Source of the DNA: Ailurus styani
Lineage: Eukaryota; Chordata; Mammalia; Carnivora; Ailuridae
Length of the DNA stretch: 64,000 nt
Direction: 5' to 3'
Assembly (NCBI GenBank): GCA_002007465.1
Contig: LNAC01000738.1
Coordinates: 694,037 to 758,036, forward strand
Under the pieces are notes generated by a model that was not told the origin of the DNA, made no database searches, and saw only the letters and a program-made list of their open reading frames with translations. The stretch's first letter is position 1; each line of letters begins with the position of its first letter. Made by a program: the position numbers and the translations under genes. This document shows, piece by piece, positions 48,240-57,803 of this stretch.

Positions 48240-48960
48240 TTGTGCAAAAACCATGTCTAATTCAACATTTTGTGTGGCACCTTGCACATTATTGCTTTAA
48301 ACTTTTAACAACTTTAATAATATCCTTGAACCTAATTATTCTCCGACAGGCACATCATAAAAGCCACCTTCAAAAGTGATGCTAGAAAACCACACACACT
48401 GCTTAGTGTTATTTCTGACAAGTATCTGTACACTCCTGGTAATGTATAAAAAGTCCTCATTTAATTTGCCTTTTCAATATAGCAATGAAAAAAATCATAA
48501 TCAAAGAATAAGAATGTATCTCTGAAGCCTGTAATAAGGCCTGACCGTTGAGAGAATCTATGTGAAGGTCTCTGCATCCATCTACAGAAATCAGACTTTT
48601 CCAAAACACACTCAGCAAGACTTTATCCAGCTCCTGTTTTCATAGTGTTAAAAACATCCACATGCTTTTTTCTGTGCGCTCTGACATTGCTCCTATACAA
48701 TCTCCTTGTGTGGGGAAGAAAATGCTTTAATCAGAACTCAATTTATCATCGAGAATAACGAATGCTTTTTAAAAGCACAGATAAAGATAGTTTTACAAAG
48801 AAGCTAGGACTCTCATAAATTGCTACCTGCTGAAAACACACAATGAGGGCCCTGTCATGAAACCACAGTGAGATAACAGTATTATTTAATAAAATTTGGT
48901 GACCAATTGAATACATGTATTAAGAATTATGCAATAAGAAAGACTTTTTGTATACTTCCT
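48240..48960. promoter_or_regulatory. Candidate conserved non-coding block (AT-rich)
   Basis: Repeat-free AT-rich stretch with repeated homeodomain-like cores (CCTAATTATT near 48331, TCATTTAATTTG near 48457) and a CATAATCAAAG run near 48494. No coding or RNA signature. The call rests on motif impression only. Confidence 0.27.
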
Positions 48961-49648
48961 GCCAGCCACTATGTCAGAAGTTGAGACTGCATTCCTAGTG
49001 AGCCAAGTTAGAGGTTTGACAGCCAACAGCGGGACACCTTGATGTCTTCAAGAGTCCAATTTGGCTGTTGAGTCATTTTCAAGTAAGTTCCCCTCAAAGG
49101 CAAGACACCTGAAGATTCCAAAGTTTGACTTATGATTAACATTGCTGTCACAAGAGCAGTGCAGAAAATTGCTATGAATTCTTGTAAACTTGGAACCCTA
49201 ATTCGTGTACTAATAGGAGCTAAGAAATAAAAATAGGACAAATGGGGAGGAGGCTACTTCAGGGCCATGAAAACTTCCTTTTCTAATAACATGGAGATAT
49301 TTTTTCAAAATCACACACACGAACAACAATAACACACAGATGAAAATCCCAGAACACACAGAATGAACATTCTGGAATCACTCTGAGATTTTGAAGGACT
49401 TGATATTCCATTCAGATGGTCCCACCCTGTCATCAGATAGCCACACCCGGCTTCCCAGAAAGCTTCAGCCTGTGATATCCCAAACAAGTACAACAGTCCC
49501 CGAAGATTCCAGAGGCTGGGACAGAGAGGTTTTTATGCTCAATGATTTGGAAACGTCCTGACATGTGGGGCCCCATGAGTAAGCCTAGCCAGAGAAGGTG
49601 GGGAAGAAAGGGAGACTGTGAGGCACTGGAGTGTCCCCTGGCACAAAA

Positions 49649-49715
49649 AGTTGATGCCCAATTAGATTTAGAAAAAGTGACAAAGAGTTGATGCCCAATT
49701 AGGTTTAGAAAAAGC
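49649..49715. repeat. 37-bp tandem duplication
   Basis: AGTTGATGCCCAATTAG followed by RTTTAGAAAAAG occurs at 49649 and again at 49686, differing at one base over 29. The period is 37 bp. Confidence 0.95.
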
Positions 49716-49724
49716 TCTTCTCTG

Positions 49725-50060
49725 TAAACCTCAATTACCTGTGATGCCTTATGACATTCAGCATTTACAAAGTATAATTACACAATAGTGTCTGACATTT
49801 AACGTCTATGGATAATTTAAAAGACTTCTACTTCAAAAAGGCTGCTCATGAGCAACAGTAATCACTTCAATTAGCTTGGCACCATTACAATGTAACAAGA
49901 CCATTTGACTGCCTATTAGAACCAGCCAAGCTCTTCAAGTGTGTTAATTTAGCAGTCATTGCTAATTTCTGGGCTTTGCTACATTTGCATAGGAAAACAC
50001 ATCCCTTTAAGCAAGAGAGGAAGTTTCATTCCTGAACTGGCTTCCTATTCTTAGAGCGGC
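49725..50060. promoter_or_regulatory. Candidate enhancer: homeodomain/POU motif cluster
   Basis: Repeat-free, strongly AT-rich but not low-complexity. It contains many homeodomain cores (TCAATTACC, TATAATTACAC, TTCAATTAGCTT, TTAATTTAGC, GCTAATTTC) and an exact POU octamer ATTTGCAT at 49983-49990. This texture is typical of developmental enhancers in gene deserts. It is the strongest such candidate in the window, but conservation cannot be tested here. Confidence 0.38.
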
Positions 50061-50545
50061 TTTTTATATTTTCACATTAAAAAATCAGAAACATATTTGA
50101 AAGGTGGGCATCTCTAAATAGTACTGGGTAAGATTAGACTCTTACCAAATTTAAAATGCTACTCCTCCCGGTTTCTTATCATTTGTGTGTTTACATATAC
50201 ACACATATGTATACACATGTAAGTATATATTACCATATATAAAATATATAGAATAGGCACTATGTAATACATATTGGATACTATAATACCTAATACACTT
50301 ATACTATCAAACAATTTATACTATCAAGCAATTTATACATTGTAATATATTTAAATTCAACTAGACAAAACCATGGCTGGAGAAAAGCAAAGGCTTTGGT
50401 CTCGAAAAAAAAGAAAAAAAAAGAAAAGAAAAGTCCTAAGTCGCAAGCCAATCTGCCAGGACTGGAGTTATGGATATGCAGTCTTTTTATTTTATTATTT
50501 TGTTATTTTATGGAATTATTAAGTCATAAATGAATTGGGCTTTTT
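50061..50545. other. AT-rich unique and low-complexity sequence
   Basis: TA/CA-rich stretch at 50190-50290 and an A-rich run at 50404-50434. No gene. Confidence 0.5.
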
Positions 50546-50559
50546 AACCTCATATTCTT

Positions 50560-50752
50560 TTTTTTTTTTAGATTTTATTTATTTATTTTGACAGAGAGAG
50601 AGATTACAAGTAGGCAGACAGTCAGGCAGAGAGAAGAGGAAGCAGGCTCCCTGCTGAGCAGAAAGCCCAATGCGGGCCTTGATCCCAGGACCCTGAGATC
50701 ATGACCTGAGCTGAAGGCAGAGGCTTTAACCCACTGAGCCACCCAGGCGCCC
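50560..50752 (-). mobile_element. Can-SINE, mustelid-type, young
   Basis: Reverse full-length copy. Target duplication AACCTCATATTCTT at 50546-50559 matches AACCTAATATTCTT at 50753-50766 with one mismatch. Confidence 0.95.
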
Positions 50753-50935
50753 AACCTAATATTCTTATACCTGGATACAATTTGCTTCTCACCACAAAGA
50801 ATCTCTCTCTTACGAAAAAGGTAATTTGCCCACTGGGCTGCACTATACATAGACACACACACACACAGACACGCATACAGCCCTGGAGATTACAATACAG
50901 GCCTTTTGAATAGAGCTTCAATAGAAACGTATTTA

Positions 50936-51098
50936 GGGGTGCCTGGTTGGTTCAGTTGGTTAAGGGTTTGACTCCTGATTTTGGCTGAGCTCATGATCTC
51001 CGGGTCATTAGATTGAGCCCTGCACTGGGCTCTGCCCTCAGGGGGAGATCTGCTTGAGATTCTCTCTCCCCCTCTCTGCTCCCCGTGCTGACACTCAT

Positions 51099-51142
<44 letters not shown>

Positions 51143-51190
51143 TCCCTCTCTCTGAAGTAAATAAATAAATCTTAAAAATAAATAAATACA
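50936..51190 (+). mobile_element. Can-SINE with expanded (CT)n
   Basis: 'GGGGTGCCTGGTTGGTTCAG', 'TTGACTCCTGATTTTGGCTG', 'GATTGAGCCCTGCACTGGGC', then a long (TC)n run at about 51105-51139 and an (AAAT)n tail. Older subtype than its neighbour. Confidence 0.92.
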
Positions 51191-51396
51191 GGGCACCTGG
51201 GTGGCTCAGTGGGTTAAGCCTCTGCCTTCAGCTCAGGTCATGATCTCAGGGTCTGGGATCAAGTCCTGCATTGGGCTCTCTGCTCAGCAGGGAGCCTGCT
51301 TCCTCCTCTCTCTCTGCCTGCCTCTCTGCCTACTTGTGATCTCTCTCTGTGTCAAATAAATAAATAAAATCTTTAAAAAAATAAAATATAATATAA
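51191..51396 (+). mobile_element. Can-SINE, mustelid-type, inserted in the previous SINE's tail
   Basis: Full-length copy beginning 'GGGCACCTGGGTGGCTCAGT'. The 13-bp target duplication ATAAATAAATACA at 51178-51190 and 51397-51409 comes from the (AAAT)n tail of the upstream SINE, so this copy used that tail as its target. Confidence 0.92.
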
Positions 51397-51585
51397 ATAA
51401 ATAAATACATGCATTATCACATCCCATGGCTGGGCATTTTTAGGTACTAGAAGCTTGTGAGCAGAAAATCCCATAAACAAATTACCTGGATTCCTGACCT
51501 AGTGCTCTTTTGCCAGCATGAAGTTTTTCCTAACTGGGGTTCTCCTGACTCTAATCTCTTTGGGCTCTGACCTTACCTGTCATTT

Positions 51586-51724
51586 ATTTAGGGAAGTACA
51601 TTATATTCTTTATTTAGGAAATTATAGTAATTACAAAAGTACATTACATTCTTCATAAATGATTTTTTATGTTTTTAAGGTAGCTATTTAGGAAAGTACA
51701 TTACATTCTCAATAAATGATTTAT
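51586..51724. repeat. Degenerate triplicated AT-rich segment
   Basis: Three copies of a 'TTTAGGAAAGTACATTACAT' followed by 'TCTNNATAAATGAT'-like unit start near 51586, 51631 and 51686, with unequal spacing and small indels. Confidence 0.8.
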
Positions 51725-52008
51725 GTTGAAAGGCCTTCAAAGACTCCTTTTTTTAATGAGACAGGATTCACATATAAAATTCAAATTTACAAAGTATAAA
51801 ATTCAGTGGTTCTTATGATGTTCACCAATTTATTCAACCACAATGGCTATATGACCTCAGAATACTTTTTTACTCCGTAAAGAAACCCCATACCAAATAA
51901 GAGGCAGTACTATTAACCCTTCTCTCAGGCCCTGATAATCACTAATCTACTTTATAGCTCTTTGGATTTGCCTATTCCAGACATTTCACGTGAAGAAAAT
52001 CATATCAG

Positions 52009-52219
52009 GGCGCCTGGGTGGCTCAGTGGGTTAAAGCCTCTGCTTTCGGCTCAGGTCATGATCTCAGGGTCCTGGGATCGAGGCCCGCATCGGGCTCCCT
52101 GCTCAGTGGGGAGCCCGCTTCCCCCCTCTCTCTCTCTGCCTGCCTCTCTGCCTCCTTGTGATCTCTCTCCCTCTGTGAAATAAATAAATAAAATCTTTAA
52201 AAAAAAAAAAAAGAAAAAA
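52009..52219 (+). mobile_element. Can-SINE, mustelid-type, young, nested in L1
   Basis: Full-length copy. Perfect 15-bp target duplication AGAAAATCATATCAG at 51994-52008 and 52220-52234, lying in the old L1 fragment. Confidence 0.97.
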
Positions 52220-52660
52220 AGAAAATCATATCAGATGTGGCCTTTTTCCGTCTTGCTTCTTTCACATACCATGTTTTCAGGGTGCATCAGTGTTGTAAAC
52301 AGACTTAAACAGATTTAATTCATTTTTATGACTGAATAATATTCCATGGTATGGACATACCACATTTTATTTACCCATTCATCAGTTGATAGACATTTAA
52401 GTTGTACCCACTTTGGGGTTACTGTAAACAACACTATGAATTTGTGTACAAGTTTTTGCATGGGTGTCCATTTTCATTTCTCTTGGGTATTGCCACAGAG
52501 CAGAATGGCAGGGTCATATAATAAATCTTTTTTTAACCATTTAAGGAAATGCCAACCTATTCATCAAGGTGGCTGCTCCATTTTACAATCCCACCAGCAA
52601 TGCATGGGAGTCCCAAACTCTCCACATCTTTTCCCACACTTGTTACTGCCCATCCCTTTA

Positions 52661-52709
<49 letters not shown>

Positions 52710-52768
52710 TTATATTTATATTTATATTTATATAAATATAAATAAATATATATAAATATATATATATA
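52661..52768. repeat. (TG)n(TA)n(TATTTA)n compound microsatellite
   Basis: TG then TA dinucleotides, then repeated TATTTA, then AAATATA. Much of the tract is self-complementary. It sits exactly where the reverse SINE at 52769 should have its poly-T tail. Confidence 0.95.
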
Positions 52769-52945
52769 TGTTCCTTATCTGACAGAGAGTGAGAGCATGC
52801 ACAAGCAGAGGAAGCAGCAGAGGAAGGGGGAGAAGCAGACTCCCCACTGATCAGGGAGCCCAACACAGGGCTTGATCCCAGGACCCTGGGATCACGACCT
52901 GAACCAAAGGCAGATGCTTAACCAACTGAGCCAGCGAGGCACCCC
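52769..52945 (-). mobile_element. Can-SINE, older subtype, nested in L1
   Basis: Reverse copy: GA-rich stretch, 'GCAGACTCCCCACTGATCAG', 'GCTTAACCAACTGAGCCAGC', 'GAGGCACCCC'. Its tail side is replaced by the compound microsatellite. An approximate target duplication, CCCATCCCTTTATG (about 52647) and CCCCATCTTTTTG (about 52942), brackets SINE plus microsatellite. Confidence 0.88.
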
Positions 52946-53010
52946 ATCTTTTTGATTATGGCATCTTAGTGGGTATGAAGCAGTGTCTCATTGTGACACA
53001 TGACGGTTTT

Positions 53011-53940
53011 CCATTTATGGAGCTTTACTTTCGATCGTGTTTTGTAGTTTTCAGTATACAATGGGCATGCCTTCTCCACACAGCCAGGCAATTGACAACT
53101 CTGTCTTAGCCTTCGTGCCCTGCTTACACAGATCCTCAAGAGGAGCGAGAGGCAAGACTTTAGGGCCTTCTTAGTTTACTACCGAACGTGTGTGGAGGGC
53201 TCCGCTGTCACACCACCTATACCGGGACATATCCTTATGGATTCCCAAGAACATGCCAGAATTTTCCAGAGCCCCAGTGGATACCTTAGTCCCCCAGTCT
53301 TCCCTTTTAAGCATTTATTCTTTTTTCTACCCCAACTGTTATTCCCACCTCAGGCAGCCTCAAAGCTAAACTAATGCCCCTAAATATTTTTCACAAATGA
53401 CCTGGAAAAAAGACTTATTACTGGATGGGCTCTGAGTCAGAACAACAAAGAGCCTTGTGAGTGGGGGTGCTCCAGGGAACCATGAGATAAGTCAAATAAC
53501 AATCCTCAAGTCATGAGTCTTTGAAGGAACTCCAGCGACCAGCTGTCCTCTCTGGTGACTTCCAAGGTAAACATGTAACTGTGATTGTGGGCAGAGCTCA
53601 AGAGAGAGGAATGGGGACAAGGTAAGTTAAAATGCCACCAGGTCACTGGTCTGAGCCTTTGCCTCAGATTGTTCCTCAGTTTACTGCCAGAGTTTGGTTA
53701 ATTCCCAGTGTTCTGAAAAGTTGATTCTGGCCATTCCCGCCCCCCCACCTTTTCTCATTGCTTTTTTGGAGGGCAGAATTTTCGGATGTCCTTCCTCTAT
53801 CATTTTCACTGAAGTCACTCCAAATATCCCCCTTTTCTAACAAAAATCCAGATTCCTCAATTTGATTCAGATCTCTCCCCAAATTGTATCCTACTACCAA
53901 ACTTACTTTCTCTTCCTCATTCTCCTTCAATTAAGTGAAC
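53011..53940. other. Unique sequence, no gene seen
   Basis: No repeat or gene recognised. Confidence 0.4.
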
Positions 53941-53944
53941 ACTC

Positions 53945-54375
53945 CACCAGACCACATTGGTATCCTTCCTGTTTCCTGAATATATGAAGTTCATCCCTGC
54001 CTGAGTCTTTCTGTAGACTTTTCTTCCTGTTCAGACTGTCCCTTCCCCCTCTGACCACCAAAATCCCATCCATCCATCCACCCACCCACCCATCCAGTCT
54101 TGCTCACATCCTCCCCTGCGGATCCCCCACACTCCAAGCCACACAGGTCTCTTCCTTCTCTCTCCTGATGGAACCTAAGACTCTGTGGTCATTGTATCAG
54201 ATCATTTTTCACTGAAGCAATTATATTGCTTCAGATCGCTTTTCTATCATGAAACCTAGCTAAGCTAATAAGCAAGATTTTAAACTATTTGAGAAGGAGT
54301 CCATCTTACATTTCATACTTAATTTCTGAGTACTCAACAGGAGGTGGTCAATAAATTTTAATTGAACTGAATCAG
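53945..54375 (+). repeat. L2 3' region fragment with (CATC)n
   Basis: Sense L2-like words end with 'gagaaggagtccatcttaca', 'gtactcaacaggaggtggtc' and 'aataaattttaattgaactg'. A (CATC/CACC)n run lies inside at about 54066-54096. Confidence 0.65.
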
Positions 54376-55098
54376 AAAGAAGTAGACCAGGTCCCTTAAC
54401 ATTGGTTCACAGCTACCTCCCCACATTTACTCTCCAATACCTGTACTTTCTTAAAGGCAATTTTTCTTCTGGGCACACATTAAATGCACTGGCATTCCTT
54501 CTCTTCAACAGAAGGGGAGACTTTGAAAGAAGATAATTACCCTAACAGACTCTTTCCTGTAATGAGCTTCAGAAAACAGTAGCATTAGACAGAACCTTGA
54601 AAAATATGCAAGAGTGAATCTCTTGCAATTTTCCAAAGAAATATATATGGGAAATGGGCAAATATTTTGTTTAGCTTGATTTGACCAGCCTGGAAAATGG
54701 TTTACTTAATCTTGATTTTTTTTTTCTTCTTAATTTCATTATGTATGTCCAGGGATTTACTAATGATACAGGAAATTCAAACCAATTCTCTTATGCATCC
54801 ATTCTAATAAGGAATATGTGTGTGGGTGTGTGCCTGCATGCATGTGTGTGTTTGTATGTATTTAATGCTCTGTGGAGTACCTAGTATGTGCCAGTTAAAT
54901 AAAATAATGAGTCATCATTATCAATCATCAATGAGAACAAATTCTCATCACTGACATTCCCTGAGTCTGTCACAGTCAAATCCCAAGTTTGATGTGGAAA
55001 GGGGAACAATTACTATAAGCCAACCATAGAGTGAGCAACAGCGGAGTAACTCACAATAACTGATTATACATATTTAAATTCTTATAACCAGATTACTA
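54376..55098. other. Unique sequence with short TG-rich tract
   Basis: Imperfect TG tract at about 54817-54858 followed by an L2/MIR-like scrap ('gagtacctagtatgtgccag', antisense). No gene. Confidence 0.45.
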
Positions 55099-55100
55099 TA

Positions 55101-55666
55101 CTGCTATAGACTCAATGTTTGTGTCCTCCTAAAATGTACATGTTGAGATCCAAATCCCAAATATGATAGTATTTGGAAGTGGATAATCACATTTGGGAAG
55201 TGATTGTGTTATGAAGGTGAAACCCTCATGAATGGGATTAGCACCCTTAGAAAAAAGATCACAGAGGGGCGGCTCTGTGGTCCAGTCAGTTGAGCATCTG
55301 ACTTTTGATTTAGGCTCAGGTCATGATCTCAGGGTCCTGAGATCGAGCCCCACACTGGGCTCCATGCTGGGCATGGAGCCTGCTTGGGATTCTCTCTCTC
55401 CCTCTGCTCCTCCCCCAAGTCATGTAATCAGTCAATCAATCAATCGATATCTTTTAAAGAGAGAGAGAGACAGAACAGAGATTCCTTGCCCCTTCTGCCA
55501 TATAAGGACACAACAAAAAGAACTTCCTATAAGATCTCACTAGACACCAAATTTGCTGATGCCTTGATCTTGGACTTCAGCCTCCAGAGGTATGAGAAAT
55601 AACTTTATTGTTTATAAGACTCCTACTCTATGATATTTTTATAGCAGCCCAAATGGACCAAGACCT
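55101..55666 (+). repeat. MaLR-type (MST/MLT1-like) LTR, interrupted by a SINE
   Basis: Sense LTR: 'ctgctatagactcaatgttt', 'gtgaaaccctcatgaatggg', 'attagcacccttagaaaaaa', then after the SINE 'gccccttctgccatataagg', 'ttgatcttggacttcagcct', 'tatagcagcccaaatggacc'. Complete from end to end apart from the insertion. Confidence 0.92.
55266..55470 (+). mobile_element. Can-SINE, older subtype, nested in LTR
   Basis: 'GGCGGCTCTGTGGTCCAGTC', 'AGTTGAGCATCTGACTTTTG', 'AGGTCATGATCTCAGGGTCC', CT-rich middle, (AATC)n-like tail and a terminal GA run. It sits inside the MaLR LTR. Confidence 0.92.
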
Positions 55667-56165
55667 GTATGTGCATTGTACAAATTACAATTAAATGTTG
55701 GTTGCCGGTATACCTCCCAAAATAGGCTCTCGTGCAGAGTAAAAGAAAAATATAATGGACACTTAAAGCCACATATTAACAGCCTCATGAAATAAAACAG
55801 TGCTCTATAATAAACTTATTCAAGTTGTTCTTCCTAAGAGGTAGCAAGACCACTTCTCTCAAGTTCCTTTTTATTAGTTTTTAAAAACATCCACATGCTT
55901 TTGAAAGCTACACTTGAGTAGTTCTGATGAAATGGGACACCAGTGATCTTCAGGCATCCTTCAAAACTGTAATTTCCTAGTTTGAGAGATGATTCAGATA
56001 AAACTTTCTTTTATCCCGATAGATCAGATATTTCATGAGGGTACTTTTTCCTATACTGAAGCACCAAAACTACTTCCATTTGCCTTCTAGTAGCTTCAGC
56101 CATTGTGATCTGGCTCTCCTCTCTGGTCTCAGGGGAAGCTATTCACCTGATTCAGTATACCACAT
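55667..56165. other. Unique AT-rich sequence, no gene seen
   Basis: No feature recognised. Confidence 0.4.
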
Positions 56166-56169
56166 AGAC

Positions 56170-56590
56170 TTGCCTTCACCTTCCTGCCTGCAGACCTGTG
56201 CCCTCACTGTCTGCTCTCCCTTACAGGCTCCTCCTTCAAGTTCCTGCAAGGCGTGCTGATTCCCCACAGTAGGTCTCTGCTCCAGTCAGTGTTACCCCAT
56301 CAGGAAGGGCTCCCCTGACTACCTATTTAAAATTATTACCATTTCACCTTCAACACTGCCGATTCCACTTTGACTTAATTTTTCCTTAGCAATCACCACT
56401 GACTAAAACACAATGTATCTTAATTATTTACCCATTGGTTATATGCCCCCCACAACCAGAATGCAAGCTGTACGAGATTAGGGACTTGGGTCTCTCTTGT
56501 TCACTGCTTGATCCCCAACATCTATGGAGTGCCTCGCACAGAGTAGGTGCCTGGGATATACTGGAATGAATGGACCAACATATACACAAA
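56170..56590 (+). repeat. L2 3' region, long fragment
   Basis: Sense L2: 'gaagggctcccctgactacc', 'tttccttagcaatcaccact', 'cagaatgcaagctgtacgag', 'attagggacttgggtctctc', 'gcctcgcacagagtaggtgc'. Clear order over about 400 bp. Confidence 0.85.
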
Positions 56591-56773
56591 ATGACTGTAG
56601 ATCTAGTATAGGATGATATACCCTGGTGGTATATCTCCACCACTCCAGATTAACTCAAATACCTTAAAGGGCAAGGCAGGAAAAGCAAATATGAGGACAA
56701 CACAGTAGGGAACGATTGATGAGGACATGAGAGACAGCACTGGCATGAAAGGACATGGCACCTCCATTCTCCA

Positions 56774-56828
56774 TTTGTGTGGCTCTATTCAAGCCAGAAC
56801 CCTTTGTGTGGCTATATTCAAGCCAGAA
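56774..56828. repeat. 29-bp tandem duplication
   Basis: TTTGTGTGGCTCTATTCAAG followed by CCAGAA at 56774 recurs at 56803 with one mismatch over 26 bp. Confidence 0.95.
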
Positions 56829-57029
56829 TACTAAGTTGGGGCTATGGCGGTCTGCATAGCGGTCAGACAAGATGTGGCCCTAGGACAGGACTAAGGGCCA
56901 GTTTCTTTTGAAGACCACCTCAGGGACCAGAGCATGGCTTTTAGATGCATTTTAGCCAGAGCTGGAAACAATCACTTTGCAAATGCCTTTGAGTCTCAGA
57001 AGTCTACGCCATCTGTGATACTGGAATTT

Positions 57030-57223
57030 TTTTTTAAAGATTCTATTTATTTATTTGAGAGAGAGAATGAGAGAGAGAGAGAGCATGGAATGGGGAGAGG
57101 GTCAGAAGGAGAAGCAGACTCCCCACTGAGCAGGGAGCCTGATGCGGAACTTGATCCTGGGAATCCAGGATCACAACCTGAGCTGAAGGCAGTTGCTTAA
57201 CCAACTGAGCCACCTAGGCATCC
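57030..57223 (-). mobile_element. Can-SINE
   Basis: Reverse copy: T-rich end, (GA)n, 'GCAGACTCCCCACTGAGCAG', 'GCTTAACCAACTGAGCCACC'. Perfect 14-bp target duplication TGATACTGGAATTT at 57016-57029 and 57224-57237. The CCAACTGAGCC head is a different subtype from the CCCACTGAGCC mustelid-type copies. Confidence 0.96.
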
Positions 57224-57575
57224 TGATACTGGAATTTAAAAAGAAAAACAAACAAACAAAAACAGAAACAAAAAAATCTTCCACAAGCCAGGCACTGAGG
57301 AAAGTAGCTATCAATTTAGAAGTCTCAATTCTCCTTTGAGAGTGAAAGGAGAACAAAATCCTTTTCATTCAAAAATAGGAGAATTTCCTACTCACAGATG
57401 TTTCTTGCCTGAGAAAAATATGAAAGGATGTACTTGAGGAAGAAGAAAACAGGTCTTCAACATATGGAGCTGACTTTGAGAAGCAACCGTTGGCAAAGAA
57501 ATTGGTAAAGGAGTAAAAAACTTAGCAGGAAATGATGGTAAAAATTAATATTGACTAATTAAAGTAGTTTTTCTT

Positions 57576-57787
57576 TTTCTTTTTTTTAAGATTTTATTTA
57601 TTTATTCGAAAGGGAGAGAATGAGAGAGAGAGAGAGAGAGAGAGAGAGCATGAGGTGGGGGAGGATCAGAGGAAGAAGCAGGCTCTCTGCTGAGCAGAGA
57701 GCCCAATGTGGGACTCGATCCTGGGACTCCAGGATCATGACCTGAGTTGAAGGCAGTTGCTTAACCAACTGAGCCACCCAGGTGCCC
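57576..57787 (-). mobile_element. Can-SINE
   Basis: Reverse copy of the same subtype as the previous one, with a (GA)n run at about 57622-57648. Perfect 16-bp target duplication TAAAGTAGTTTTTCTT at 57560-57575 and 57788-57803. Confidence 0.96.
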
Positions 57788-57803
57788 TAAAGTAGTTTTT
57801 CTT

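Larger units (their letters stand above)
51735..53010 (-). mobile_element. L1M-type LINE fragment (3' end of ORF2), interrupted
   Basis: The minus strand matches the C-terminal end of L1 ORF2 and its 3' flank. On the plus strand one reads the complement: 'tgactgaataatattccatg', 'gtatggacataccacatttt', 'atcagttgatagacatttaa', 'ccaccagcaatgcatgggag'. It resumes after 52945 with 'ctttttgattatggcatctt'. Two SINEs and a microsatellite break it. Frames are destroyed, so it is an inactive fossil. Confidence 0.88.

Noticed and set aside
19067..57787. tRNA genes
   Set aside because: All tRNA-like A/B-box segments are the heads of Can-SINEs with SINE bodies, tails and target duplications. None folds out as an independent tRNA.
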